Positions 36,301 to 44,193 of a stretch of DNA of 64,000 bases are shown in pieces. Each line of letters begins with the position of its first letter. The first letter of the stretch is position 1. A program made the position numbers and the translations under genes. Under the pieces are notes generated by a model. It saw only the letters and a program-made list of their open reading frames with translations, was not told where the DNA came from and did not search any database. The stretch comes from Iningainema tapete BLCC-T55 (lineage in GTDB: Bacteria; Cyanobacteriota; Cyanobacteriia; Cyanobacteriales; Nostocaceae), in assembly GCF_014698965.1 (NCBI RefSeq), contig NZ_JACXAE010000085.1, positions 29,676-93,675 of the forward strand. The letters are read 5' to 3'.

Positions 36301-37946
36301 TAAAGCTCCCTCGCCATATTCACGTACTGTGAGCCTTGACCGCTGAACATGAAAACGATGGAGCGATCGGACGATTCCTGAAACTGACTAATTACTCGTT
36401 TTGGATCTGCTAATTCTAGAACTGTTATAGCTTCTTCCCGATTCTCTACTACAACCATTTGACGATAATTAAACGCCCTGCGACCAACTTGGAGGGTGTA
36501 TGCTACATCAGCAAGATTTTTTTCTGGATGCTGTTTTAAGTGATTCACCAGATTGGCTGTAGCAGTTTGTAGTGCCGAATGAGTTTTAGCAGAAAGTACC
36601 AATATTTGCCGAGGACGGGAAGGTAGAGATGCGACTAATGGCGTCTGTTCCTCAAGAATCACATGGGCATTAGTACCGCCAATACCGAAGGAACTAACAC
36701 CAGCGCGACGAGGAATACCGTTGACTTTCCACTCACAAAGCTGACTGTTAACATAAAATGGGCTATTTTCAAAATCGATCTGAGGATTAGGCTGTTCAAA
36801 GTTGATGCTGGGTGGTAGTAACTTGTGGTGTAGGGCAAGGGTAGTTTTGATCAAACCTGTAATTCCCGCTGCTGCATCCAAATGTCCGACATTTGTTTTC
36901 ACCGAACCGATGGCACAGTAGCCTTTTTTTTCAGTGCTGACTCTAAACGCTTGTGTCATGGCTGCGATTTCAATCGGATCGCCCAAGGGAGTTCCAGTTC
37001 CATGAGCTTCCATATAAGTGATTGTTTCTGGCGCTACTTCAGCCATGACTTGAGCAGCGTGAATAACTTTGGCTTGACCATCTTCGCTAGGTGCGGTGTA
37101 TCCTATTTTTGCAGCACCATCATTATTAATTGCCGAGCCTTTAATAACTGCGTATATGTAATCTCGATCCGCGATCGCATCCTCCAGCCGCTTGAGTACG
37201 ACAACACCGATTCCGTTACCGCCAAGAGTACCGTTGGCTTTAGCATCAAACGCTCTGCAATGTCCATCAGGAGAAATAATTTCACCTGGAGCTAATGTTA
37301 ATTCGTTTTGGGGAACTTTGACGGCAACACCTGCAGCCAAAGCCATATAACATTCGCCACTAAGCAAACTTTGACTAGCCAAATGCACTGCAACTAATGA
37401 ACTGGAACAAGCTGTTCCTACACTAACACTTGGTCCAGTGAGATTCAATTTGTAAGAGACGCGAGTAGGAATGTAATCTTTATCAACACTAATTAAGCTT
37501 TGTATACCTCCTATTGATTGCATTAATTCTTGGTGAGGAAAAAGGTTATAGTAAAGATAATAACCCATCCCCACTCCAGCATAAACTCCTATTGGTCTTG
37601 TTTCTCTTTCCGAGTCATAGCCTGCATTTTCTAATGCCTCCCAAGCACACTCTAAAAAAAGTCTGTGTTGTGGGTCCATAATTTCAGCTTCTCTGGGGCT
37701 GAAACCGAAAAATGAAGCATCAAATAATTCTACGTCATCGAGTACCGAGCCTGATAGAGGTTTTTTGCTGGACTGATTTCTCCCATTTTTCTCTCTATCT
37801 AAATTGAGATTTTCCCGCTCGTTAAAGACTGAAATAAGTTGTACTCCGTTTATTAAGTTTTCCCAAAAATCTTCAATACTTTTGCTGCCTGGTAGCCTTC
37901 CTGACATGCCAATAATCGCTATTTCTAAACCGTTGGTTTCATTCAT
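33345..37946 (-). CDS. Type I PKS module, KS-AT-KR-ACP
   Basis: 1533 residues. KS with TACSSS, EAHGTGT and NVGHLDAAAG; AT with GHSIGEYVAA near residue 624 and the malonyl-type HAFH. An intact KR starts near 1155 with TGGLGGIGG, keeps Lys in AAKVRGT, Ser in LCSSLAS and YAGAN, and so should give a beta-hydroxy group. The ACP has LGGNSL near 1469. This is the only one of the three PKS modules with a fully canonical KR. It follows the KASIII-Cy-A-PCP gene at 38062 (115 bp gap) and should be the first malonyl extension after the thiazoline-forming module, as in yersiniabactin-type lines. A 28-bp palindromic repeat lies in frame in the AT (35903-35930). Confidence 0.93.
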   Translation of the reverse strand: MNETNGLEIAIIGMSGRLPGSKSIEDFWENLINGVQLISVFNERENLNLDREKNGRNQSSKKPLSGSVLDDVELFDASFFGFSPREAEIMDPQHRLFLECAWEALENAGYDSERETRPIGVYAGVGMGYYLYYNLFPHQELMQSIGGIQSLISVDKDYIPTRVSYKLNLTGPSVSVGTACSSSLVAVHLASQSLLSGECYMALAAGVAVKVPQNELTLAPGEIISPDGHCRAFDAKANGTLGGNGIGVVVLKRLEDAIADRDYIYAVIKGSAINNDGAAKIGYTAPSEDGQAKVIHAAQVMAEVAPETITYMEAHGTGTPLGDPIEIAAMTQAFRVSTEKKGYCAIGSVKTNVGHLDAAAGITGLIKTTLALHHKLLPPSINFEQPNPQIDFENSPFYVNSQLCEWKVNGIPRRAGVSSFGIGGTNAHVILEEQTPLVASLPSRPRQILVLSAKTHSALQTATANLVNHLKQHPEKNLADVAYTLQVGRRAFNYRQMVVVENREEAITVLELADPKRVISQFQESSDRSIVFMFSGQGSQYVNMARELYQTETTFQQECDRCCDLLLPHLGFDLRSCLYPIEETANTAQQLQQTAITQPALFVIEYALAKLWMSWGVLPQAMIGHSIGEYVAATLSGVFSLEDALSVVATRGKLMQQLPSGAMLAVSLSADDVETRYGASLQIAASNAPSLSVVSGSIEAVEQLEQQLAQKGVESRRLHTSHAFHSEMMDSIIEPFTEYLKTVNLNPPQIPFISNVTGTWIDTKQATNPSYWAQHLRRRVRFSEGITELLQDAKRIFLEVGPGRTLSSLVKRHTSGSVVLSSLRHPQEQQSDVAFLLNTLGRLWLAGVQVDWAGFYAQEQRARLPLPTYPFERQRYWIEPLQHQSASSHHLTLDKKLDITDWFYIPSWKRSVILQPSNVLQVKSIHLVFIDECGLGIELVKRLQEQGQEVITVTTGAEYTQLDPGAYTLNPQQPQDYDALLQVLAAQHKIPNKIVHLLSVTPEHTELALDSLDKAQQRGFYSLLFLAQAFGKHNWTDELEITVISNNLQQVTQDEALAPEKATLLGLLKTIPQEYPNISCRSIDVVFPSLGNWHQEKLVEQLLTEIVVPTSDQIVAYRGSNRWVQTFELIRLDEALETTPCLREAGVYLITGGLGGIGGVLAQHLAKTVRAKLVLTGRTTLPNRDEWSQWLANQDANDSISCKISQVLKLEALGAEVLVNNADVTNLEQMQVAIAHAQEQFGQINGVIHAAGVPGGGVIQRKTFKEAERIFAAKVRGTLVLDTIFKNEQLDFFILCSSLASILGGFGQVDYAGANAFLDAFAHYQKSTNGKFTTCINWDAWQEVGMGVAAAKQLEQTKEFSTDFLKHGLLPLEGVKVFRRILATKLPQVLVSTTDLSAKYNRKTHSILSSLLTGKQNDETKLNTHQRPHLETTYVAPSSEVESTIAQICQELLGIEQVGINDNFFDLGGNSLIGVRLISRLNQDFQVEIPIHSLFESPTVAELALIVEEAIIRDLQELAEEEGKKLVPTIPLA
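35903..35930. repeat. 28-bp palindrome, copy 3, in the AT domain of another PKS
   Basis: Arms GTAGAGACGCGC and GCGCGTCTCTAC around a mismatched CATA-type centre. It is translated in frame as VETRYGASL in the same AT loop that carries copy 1 of the family in the PKS at 6713-11410. The total loop length equals that of the repeat-free PKS at 20905-25584, so here the repeat replaced native residues and did not lengthen the loop. Confidence 0.85.
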
Positions 37947-37983
37947 GTTTTTTTACTCCTGTTAGCTCTGAATGATTAAAAAA

Positions 37984-38014
37984 CCGCTGAGGCGCTGAGG
38001 ACGCAGAGGAAGAT
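37984..38014. repeat. CGCTGAGG/ACGCAGAGGAAGA dispersed repeat
   Basis: Tandem-like CGCTGAGG, CGCTGAGG, ACGCAGAGGAAGA in the 115-bp gap between two biosynthetic genes. It belongs to the GCGCAGAGG-type dispersed repeats common in Nostocales. The same ACGCAGAGGAAG core occurs inside the PKS coding region at 8020-8031. Confidence 0.6.
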
Positions 38015-38061
38015 TAAGGAGGAATAATTTTGATTGGAACGGATTTGATATTAATGATAAT

Positions 38062-41000
38062 TTACGTGTTTGCAGATTTTTTGTACCTTTGATTAAGGCG
38101 ATTTTTACCCTCTTTTAATTCTTTATTTAAATCGGAAGTTTGTTGCTTTAGGTATGATGTTTTTTGTTGGGTGCTTATGTGTTGAGTCAAAGCTCTAATA
38201 GTTGAGTATTTAAATAAGTCAACTACTGATATTGGCTGCATCTCATTGGGTAAAGCTTGTTTGAGTTTGCTATACATTTGTGTGAGCAGTAAGGAATTTC
38301 CTCCTAAATCAAAAAACTTATCATTTACTCCTACCTTTTCTTGCTCTAGAATTTCTTGCCAAATGTTAGCAATGGTCTGCTCAATTTTATTCTGGGGTGC
38401 AACATAAGCAACTTTCACTTCCTCAAGCAAACTTTCTTGAGTGGGAAGCGCACGACGGTCTACTTTACCATTAGCAGAAAGTGGTAAAGCATCGAGAAAA
38501 ACAAAAGCTGACGGTATCATCTGCTCTGATAGCTTAGCTTTGAGGAAAGAGCGTAACTCCTCAATAGTGGGTTCCGGTTTTTGTTCGGGAACGACGTAAG
38601 CTACCAAACGCTCTTTAGTATTTTGTTTACCGATCGCTGTGACTGCGGCAGAGCGCACGGCTGGATGCTGTATCAAAGCTGCTTCGATTTCTCCTGCCTC
38701 GATTCGGTTTCCTCTAATTTTGATTTGAAAGTCTACTCTTGCCAAAAACTCGATATTGCCATCCGGCAAATAGCGTCCTAAATCACCTGTGCGGTAGATG
38801 CGCTCACCTGTGCGAGGATGAGTGATGAAATGAGCGTTGGTCTTTTCGCGATCGCGCCAGTAACCTTTTGCTAGCTGCACTCCAGCACAGTACATCTCTC
38901 CTGGAACCCAAACGGGACAATCTTCTAGAGTAGAGACTTCGTATTTCGCGTCTCTACATTTAAATATGTAGTATTTTGAGTTAGCCATTGGTTGACCATA
39001 AGGAATACTTTTCCAGTTTGGGTTAACTTCTTTTACTAAGTAACCGATGTTCCAAATTGTCGTTTCGGTTGGACCGCCAATACTGAGTATTTGTACTCCT
39101 GGTACTAACGCTAAGAGCCGATTGGGAAGGGAAATCGGCAGCCAATCTCCACCTAAAATTGCCAAACGCAAACTCGAAGATAGCGAACTTGATTGCTCTT
39201 CTACATAATCTACTAACATCTCCATCATGGCGGGTACTGAGTTCCAAAGTGTCACTTTTTCCCGCACTATCAACTCAGCCCAGTGAGCAGGGTCTTTAAC
39301 TGCAGACGCATCGGGGATGATAATCGTACCGCCAGCACAAAGAAGACCAAATATGTCATACACAGACAGATCGTGGTTAAGAGCAGTGAGTGCTAAGATA
39401 CGGTCTTGAGGAGAAACATTAAAGCGCTTGTTTGTTTGAATAACGACATTAACTACGTTGCGATGAGTAATCATTACCCCTTTAGGCTTCCCAGTAGAAC
39501 CAGAGGTGTAGATAACGTAAGCTAAATCATCTGGTGTCTGGAGGGGTTGTAGTGGTTGGTTACTTTCACTTGCTAATTCTTCAGTGTTTATACATAGACA
39601 TTGAATACCCGATGGTAAGTACAATTTCTGATTGAGCCAAGATTGGGTGAGAATAATCTTAGCTTCACTATTTTCGAGCAGATAGAACAAGCGCTCTTGA
39701 GGTAGTGTGGGATCAATAGGTAAATAGGCGGCTCCGGAGTTCAAAATACCCAGCACGGCGACAATCTGTTCCCATCCCTTCTCCATCACCACTGCTACCA
39801 ACTGGTTGGGAGTTGCTCCCAACTGTCGCAAACGATGACCTACTTGATTGGATAATTCGTATAACTCCTGATATGTTAGGGTGCGACTTGATGAAATGAC
39901 GGCGGGTTGCTTAAACCTCTGTTGTGCTTGCGCAGCAAATAAAGTGTGCAGCATCTGATCAGGAATCGGTACAGCAGTTGCATTGATAGCTTCGCGCTGC
40001 GACAATTGGGCAGGGGGTATCAGTTGTCGAGTAATCTCAAGCCAAGTTGATTCGGAAGTAGCTAGCTGTTTGAGGAAACGGCAATAAGCCTCAAACATAT
40101 CTTCTATTAAACCAACAGGGAAAAGTTCTTCAACCACATCCCAGTTGAAAGTCAATTCTCCCTTTTCTTCCCAAACTTGAATATCCATCCACGCCTGAGA
40201 AGCTTGGCTGATGCCATAAACTAACTCACCAAAATGACTAAATGTCAAGGTTTTTTGACCGAGTTTACCAAAACCTAAAGTACTGGTGAAGACAATTGGC
40301 ATCGCGCTGGGAGCTGTACCTTGCCTCCGTGCTAGTTCCCGCACTACGCGCACACCACTAAAGTAGCGATGTTCTAAATCTTGCCACAGTTGCTGCTGTA
40401 TACGGCGAGCGCGATCACTAAATGATTCTGGTGTTGAATTATCTACTGCTAAAAGGGTTACAGAGGTGAAGTCTCCTAAAATGTCATTTACCTGATGGTG
40501 CAGTGGTAGACGATTAAACAGGGCTAAATTGATGGTAAATCGGGGATTATTGCCCCAAACTGTTAAAATTTCCGCAAAAGCAGCAATTAAAACTCCAGAG
40601 GGGGTTAAACCTGCTTGAGCAGCCCGCTGTTTCAACTCCTGCCATTCGGTTTCATCCAATCGCCCATCATGCCGTTTGCAGCGATGCTGTTTAAGTTCTT
40701 GAGGATTTTTGGCAAGAGGTAAGTCTGGGGCTGGGGGGAAGTTGTCTAGGCGAGTGAACCAATAATCCTGAGATTTCTGATATAATTCTGTGTTTTGCAA
40801 AGATTGCTCGGCTAAAACGTAATCCCGAAATGAAAGTTCTAGGGGTGGCAATACCACATCTGGATTTTGGTAAAGTTGAAACCACTCATCGAACAAGCGA
40901 AACAGACTCCAAGCGTCAAATACTTGTAAATCGTAGCTAATGTGTAGTCGGACACGCCCTCGATCCAAAAGTGTTGCACGAAAATCAAATAAGGGCCATT

Positions 41001-42825
41001 GATCGGCTGGTATGACTTGATGAGAGAGGCGATCGCGAATAGCCTCTAACTCTTGGTTGACAATGTCATCTTTTGCTCTCAAATCTAAAACCTCCATTTG
41101 GTAAGCAGGCACCTGTTTGAGAATCTGCTGCTGACCATTTGGTAAAACTATAGCTCGCAGCATATCATGACGTTCAATTAGTTTTTGCAACGTCCAGTTT
41201 AATCGTTCTAAATTTAAATCATTCCCTTCAATTTCATAGTAACCATGATTAGATACATTCCCTAGATCTAGTACTCCACTACGACCTACCCAAAAGGCGT
41301 GTTGCATATCAGTAAGTGGGAAAGGTTCGTAGCGTTGGGTAGATGCAGGCACAATTACTGGTAAGGAAGTATCATTCTTCTTTGGGTTTGCCAATGCTAA
41401 TTGATTGACAAGTAGAGATGCTAATTGAGCTAAGTTGTTTTCGCCAAAGAAATGCTCCATTGGTACTCTAATGGCTAAATCAGTTTCAATTCGATTTTTA
41501 AACGTCAAAGCCATGAGAGAGTCAAGGTATGAGGTAAGGCGCTCGTGGGGATCAATATCTGAATCGGATTGCATGAAAGCAGCAAGCCATTGGAGAAGAC
41601 TAGTTTCTAGTAGTTGCTGTCGTTCTTCTGGTTTGGCTGCCAAAATTTCTCTTGATAAACTGGTGGTTTCTACATTGACGATCTCTGGTATAGAACTGTT
41701 TATTGTTGCGTGCTGAATTTTTTCATCCTTCACTGTTGCTGCTGGATTTGTTCCGAGCTTCGCGTCACCCCAACGCATGACAGTTGCTGCTGCGGTTGCT
41801 GCTGCACCGATGGTGTAGACGAGTACTAAGTCGTTTTCACGAATTTTACCAGATTGTGCAGCGTGGTAAAGATTAGCAATCGGAAGCACCGGACCAATAT
41901 TTGCGTAGCGGGGATAGAGATTAATTATGCGCTCCGGATCTATACCTAATGCCCGCGTACAGACACTAGCATACCAGGGAGTAGGAGTGTTAAAAGCAAA
42001 AAAGTCTATTTGCTCGAGAGTAACTCCAGCTGCAGCTACAGCATCTTTACAGCATATACGCACAAAATCCACAGATGTTTCGGCAAGAGCGCTGGCGTTT
42101 TCACCTGTCCGAGTTAATATTTGCGGCTGACCTTGGGTATTTGTTGTGATTTCATAGGAATACGCACCGCATGTTGCCGCAGTGTGGATTATTTTTGTAC
42201 TGAGAACTCCTTGGTTTGGTTTAAGTGTATCAACGACAAAAGCACCAGCACCGTCCCCCATCGACCACGAGAGGGTATCTTCTTCGTCTACAGTTTTAGA
42301 GCCAATATGTGACACAACAATCAGTACATTCCGGTATGTTCCTGTTTGGATGAGCGCACTAGCATTTTGAAGGGCAATCAAGGCGCTTGAGCATGTTGAT
42401 TCCAGATTCCATGCTGGACAGCGCAATCCTAGTTGATGGGCGAGGTAGCAAGCATTACCGGGTCCAATTTGTGCGGGGCAGAAAGAAGCAACAATCAAAA
42501 GTTCAACATCTTCAGCACAGAGTTCTGCTGCTTCCAGAGCTTCCTTAGCCGCACGATACTCTAGTGTCAGTGATGATTCGTCCTGACTGAGAACCCGCCG
42601 CTCGACATTGCCTCGGAACGGATCTGATAAATATGGTGCTACCTCTTGTGACCAAATATCCAAATCTGGGTGATTCGAGGTCGAGACTGTAGACACAGGC
42701 AACCTTGCTCTTCTTGAGTTGACTCGATCAACTAATTCAGGGAATTTTTTGAGCCAGTCTTCTTTTGTGTGAATTATGCCAGGAAAATTGACTGCTAATG
42801 CGCGAATACCTACTGCACTATCCAT
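38062..42825 (-). CDS. KASIII-ACP-Cy-A-PCP fusion: thiazoline/oxazoline-forming loading-extension module
   Basis: 1587 residues. About 1-340 is a FabH/KASIII-like domain with a putative catalytic Cys (LESTCSSAL, near 147); at the HQAN position it reads FNTPTPW, so the usual His is Asn. A carrier domain with LDSLMAL lies near 435. A heterocyclisation (Cy) domain follows, with FPLTDMQHAFWVGR, DLQVFDAWS (DxxxxDxxS, near 638) and PIVFTSTLG. The A domain has TSGSTGKPKG near 1108 and NHDLSVYDIFG; its pocket, read by hand, is D-L-Y-N-I-G-I-I-W-K, nearest to cysteine codes. The second carrier has LGGNSL near 1508, followed by a basic tail. The order suggests that the KASIII-like domain moves or elongates the salicyl group and that the Cy-A-PCP part adds and cyclises Cys (or Ser/Thr) to a hydroxyphenyl-thiazoline. 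A 28-bp palindrome is in frame at 38930-38957. Confidence 0.9.
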   Translation of the reverse strand: MDSAVGIRALAVNFPGIIHTKEDWLKKFPELVDRVNSRRARLPVSTVSTSNHPDLDIWSQEVAPYLSDPFRGNVERRVLSQDESSLTLEYRAAKEALEAAELCAEDVELLIVASFCPAQIGPGNACYLAHQLGLRCPAWNLESTCSSALIALQNASALIQTGTYRNVLIVVSHIGSKTVDEEDTLSWSMGDGAGAFVVDTLKPNQGVLSTKIIHTAATCGAYSYEITTNTQGQPQILTRTGENASALAETSVDFVRICCKDAVAAAGVTLEQIDFFAFNTPTPWYASVCTRALGIDPERIINLYPRYANIGPVLPIANLYHAAQSGKIRENDLVLVYTIGAAATAAATVMRWGDAKLGTNPAATVKDEKIQHATINSSIPEIVNVETTSLSREILAAKPEERQQLLETSLLQWLAAFMQSDSDIDPHERLTSYLDSLMALTFKNRIETDLAIRVPMEHFFGENNLAQLASLLVNQLALANPKKNDTSLPVIVPASTQRYEPFPLTDMQHAFWVGRSGVLDLGNVSNHGYYEIEGNDLNLERLNWTLQKLIERHDMLRAIVLPNGQQQILKQVPAYQMEVLDLRAKDDIVNQELEAIRDRLSHQVIPADQWPLFDFRATLLDRGRVRLHISYDLQVFDAWSLFRLFDEWFQLYQNPDVVLPPLELSFRDYVLAEQSLQNTELYQKSQDYWFTRLDNFPPAPDLPLAKNPQELKQHRCKRHDGRLDETEWQELKQRAAQAGLTPSGVLIAAFAEILTVWGNNPRFTINLALFNRLPLHHQVNDILGDFTSVTLLAVDNSTPESFSDRARRIQQQLWQDLEHRYFSGVRVVRELARRQGTAPSAMPIVFTSTLGFGKLGQKTLTFSHFGELVYGISQASQAWMDIQVWEEKGELTFNWDVVEELFPVGLIEDMFEAYCRFLKQLATSESTWLEITRQLIPPAQLSQREAINATAVPIPDQMLHTLFAAQAQQRFKQPAVISSSRTLTYQELYELSNQVGHRLRQLGATPNQLVAVVMEKGWEQIVAVLGILNSGAAYLPIDPTLPQERLFYLLENSEAKIILTQSWLNQKLYLPSGIQCLCINTEELASESNQPLQPLQTPDDLAYVIYTSGSTGKPKGVMITHRNVVNVVIQTNKRFNVSPQDRILALTALNHDLSVYDIFGLLCAGGTIIIPDASAVKDPAHWAELIVREKVTLWNSVPAMMEMLVDYVEEQSSSLSSSLRLAILGGDWLPISLPNRLLALVPGVQILSIGGPTETTIWNIGYLVKEVNPNWKSIPYGQPMANSKYYIFKCRDAKYEVSTLEDCPVWVPGEMYCAGVQLAKGYWRDREKTNAHFITHPRTGERIYRTGDLGRYLPDGNIEFLARVDFQIKIRGNRIEAGEIEAALIQHPAVRSAAVTAIGKQNTKERLVAYVVPEQKPEPTIEELRSFLKAKLSEQMIPSAFVFLDALPLSANGKVDRRALPTQESLLEEVKVAYVAPQNKIEQTIANIWQEILEQEKVGVNDKFFDLGGNSLLLTQMYSKLKQALPNEMQPISVVDLFKYSTIRALTQHISTQQKTSYLKQQTSDLNKELKEGKNRLNQRYKKSANT
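38930..38957. repeat. 28-bp imperfect palindrome, copy 4, in NRPS A domain
   Basis: Arms GTAGAGAC and GTCTCTAC, 28 bp in all like the other three copies, with a diverged centre (TTCGTATTTCGC). It is translated on the minus strand as CRDAKYEVSTLE, an insertion between the KYYIF strand and VWVPGEMY of the A domain, where related A domains have only a few residues. Confidence 0.75.
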
Positions 42826-42849
42826 AGTAATATAAGTGTTTAAATCTAC

Positions 42850-44172
42850 TTAAGACTGCAAGACAATATTGGTCAACATAGTATTCATCTTATTGACCGA
42901 CTCCACATACTCTTTTTGTGGAACAGATTCGGCGACAATACCAGCTCCTGCATTTAAGTAAATTGAGTCACCGTATTGGTAAACTGAGCGAATGGCGATC
43001 GCCAGATCCGCTGCACCATTGCTATCTATCCAACCGATACCACCAGCGTAAATTCCTCTTGGCTCGTCTTCCAAAAGATCGATCCAATCCAAGGCTCGTT
43101 CTTTATTAATTCCAGAAACAGTAATTCCCGGAAATAAAATCTTTAAAGCATCCCACATAGTGTTTCCTGCTTTAAGTTGACCACCGACTCGAGATGATAG
43201 GTGCTGCACGCATCGATATTTCTTGACTTCCATAAAATCAAAAACTTTAATGGTTTCTGGCAAGCATAGCGAAGCGATCTCGTTTTGTGCTAACCAGATG
43301 GAGAGAGAATGCTCTTTCACTTCTTTAGCATCTGTAAACAGTTCATCACTCAAGCGTGCATCTTCTTCCACACTTTCTCCACGGGGTCGGGTTGCTGCTA
43401 GTGGATTTGTCACGACAAACCCATCTTCACTCACTTGCATCAATATTTCGGGACTGAAGCCAACTGCACGAACATCTCCGATGTTTAGACAATAAGAACG
43501 TGCTGAATTATTAGCTCTAGCTCCCACTACATAAGTTCCCAGAACGTCTAAATTGCCATTTACCTTGACAGAACGAGAAATGATCGCTTTATGTAATTCG
43601 CCTTTCTGAATAGCTTTGATTAAGATATCAATCCGGTTTTGATAAGTTTCGCGATCGGCAAAATCAACTTTTAAAGACGTCGGCACATAATCAGGAAATT
43701 GAGTTTCAGCACTTAATTGTTCTCTGATTTGCTCTAATGACTTAGTCGTTTTAATATAGATTCCTTTATCAGTGAAGCGAAGTTCAGTCTCTGGAATCAA
43801 GAAGTAAAAAAGTGCCTGCTCGATTGCTTTAGAGTATGAAGAGTAAAAGCGAGCTACATCAAATGTAACGTAACCATAAGCTGTCCAATTGTCAATTGGT
43901 AAAGACCTAAGTAAATCCTCTACTTGTTTGAAAGGGTCACTAACAGGCTCAGAGTGTAGCTTTCCAAGACCACTGAGCAAAACTGCGTCTTGGCTTACTA
44001 ATATATGTAAAAGCTCGTTACCAGCAATCCGAACTTCATCTTTACTTTCATACAGAACATAATTAGTAAAAATACCCGCTTGCACGAAGTTCTTTAAGAC
44101 AACGAGCGGACTTTTTTTACCTGGTATAAATGTCTCATTGTATTTGATTTCTGTCTTTAATTCTGTTACCAT
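42850..44172 (-). CDS. Salicylate synthase (MbtI/Irp9-like chorismate enzyme)
   Basis: 440 residues of the chorismate-utilising family. Conserved stretches include KAIISRSVKV, which carries the active-site Lys, then NPLAATRPRG, AKEVKEHSLSIWLAQNEI, the VQHLSSRVGG block, LFPGITVSGINK, EDEPRGIYAGGIGW, AIRSVYQYGD and the C-terminal AGAGIVAES with its metal-binding acid. The pattern fits single-polypeptide salicylate synthases, which convert chorismate via isochorismate to salicylate plus pyruvate; isochorismate synthases alone are the main alternative. No separate isochorismate pyruvate lyase is seen in the window, which favours the bifunctional reading. It lies between the aryl-activating enzyme (21 bp) and the KASIII-Cy NRPS (24 bp) on the same strand, so it supplies the aryl cap of the product. 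Confidence 0.88.
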   Translation of the reverse strand: MVTELKTEIKYNETFIPGKKSPLVVLKNFVQAGIFTNYVLYESKDEVRIAGNELLHILVSQDAVLLSGLGKLHSEPVSDPFKQVEDLLRSLPIDNWTAYGYVTFDVARFYSSYSKAIEQALFYFLIPETELRFTDKGIYIKTTKSLEQIREQLSAETQFPDYVPTSLKVDFADRETYQNRIDILIKAIQKGELHKAIISRSVKVNGNLDVLGTYVVGARANNSARSYCLNIGDVRAVGFSPEILMQVSEDGFVVTNPLAATRPRGESVEEDARLSDELFTDAKEVKEHSLSIWLAQNEIASLCLPETIKVFDFMEVKKYRCVQHLSSRVGGQLKAGNTMWDALKILFPGITVSGINKERALDWIDLLEDEPRGIYAGGIGWIDSNGAADLAIAIRSVYQYGDSIYLNAGAGIVAESVPQKEYVESVNKMNTMLTNIVLQS

Positions 44173-44193
44173 ATTGGCCCTTTTTGTGATTTA

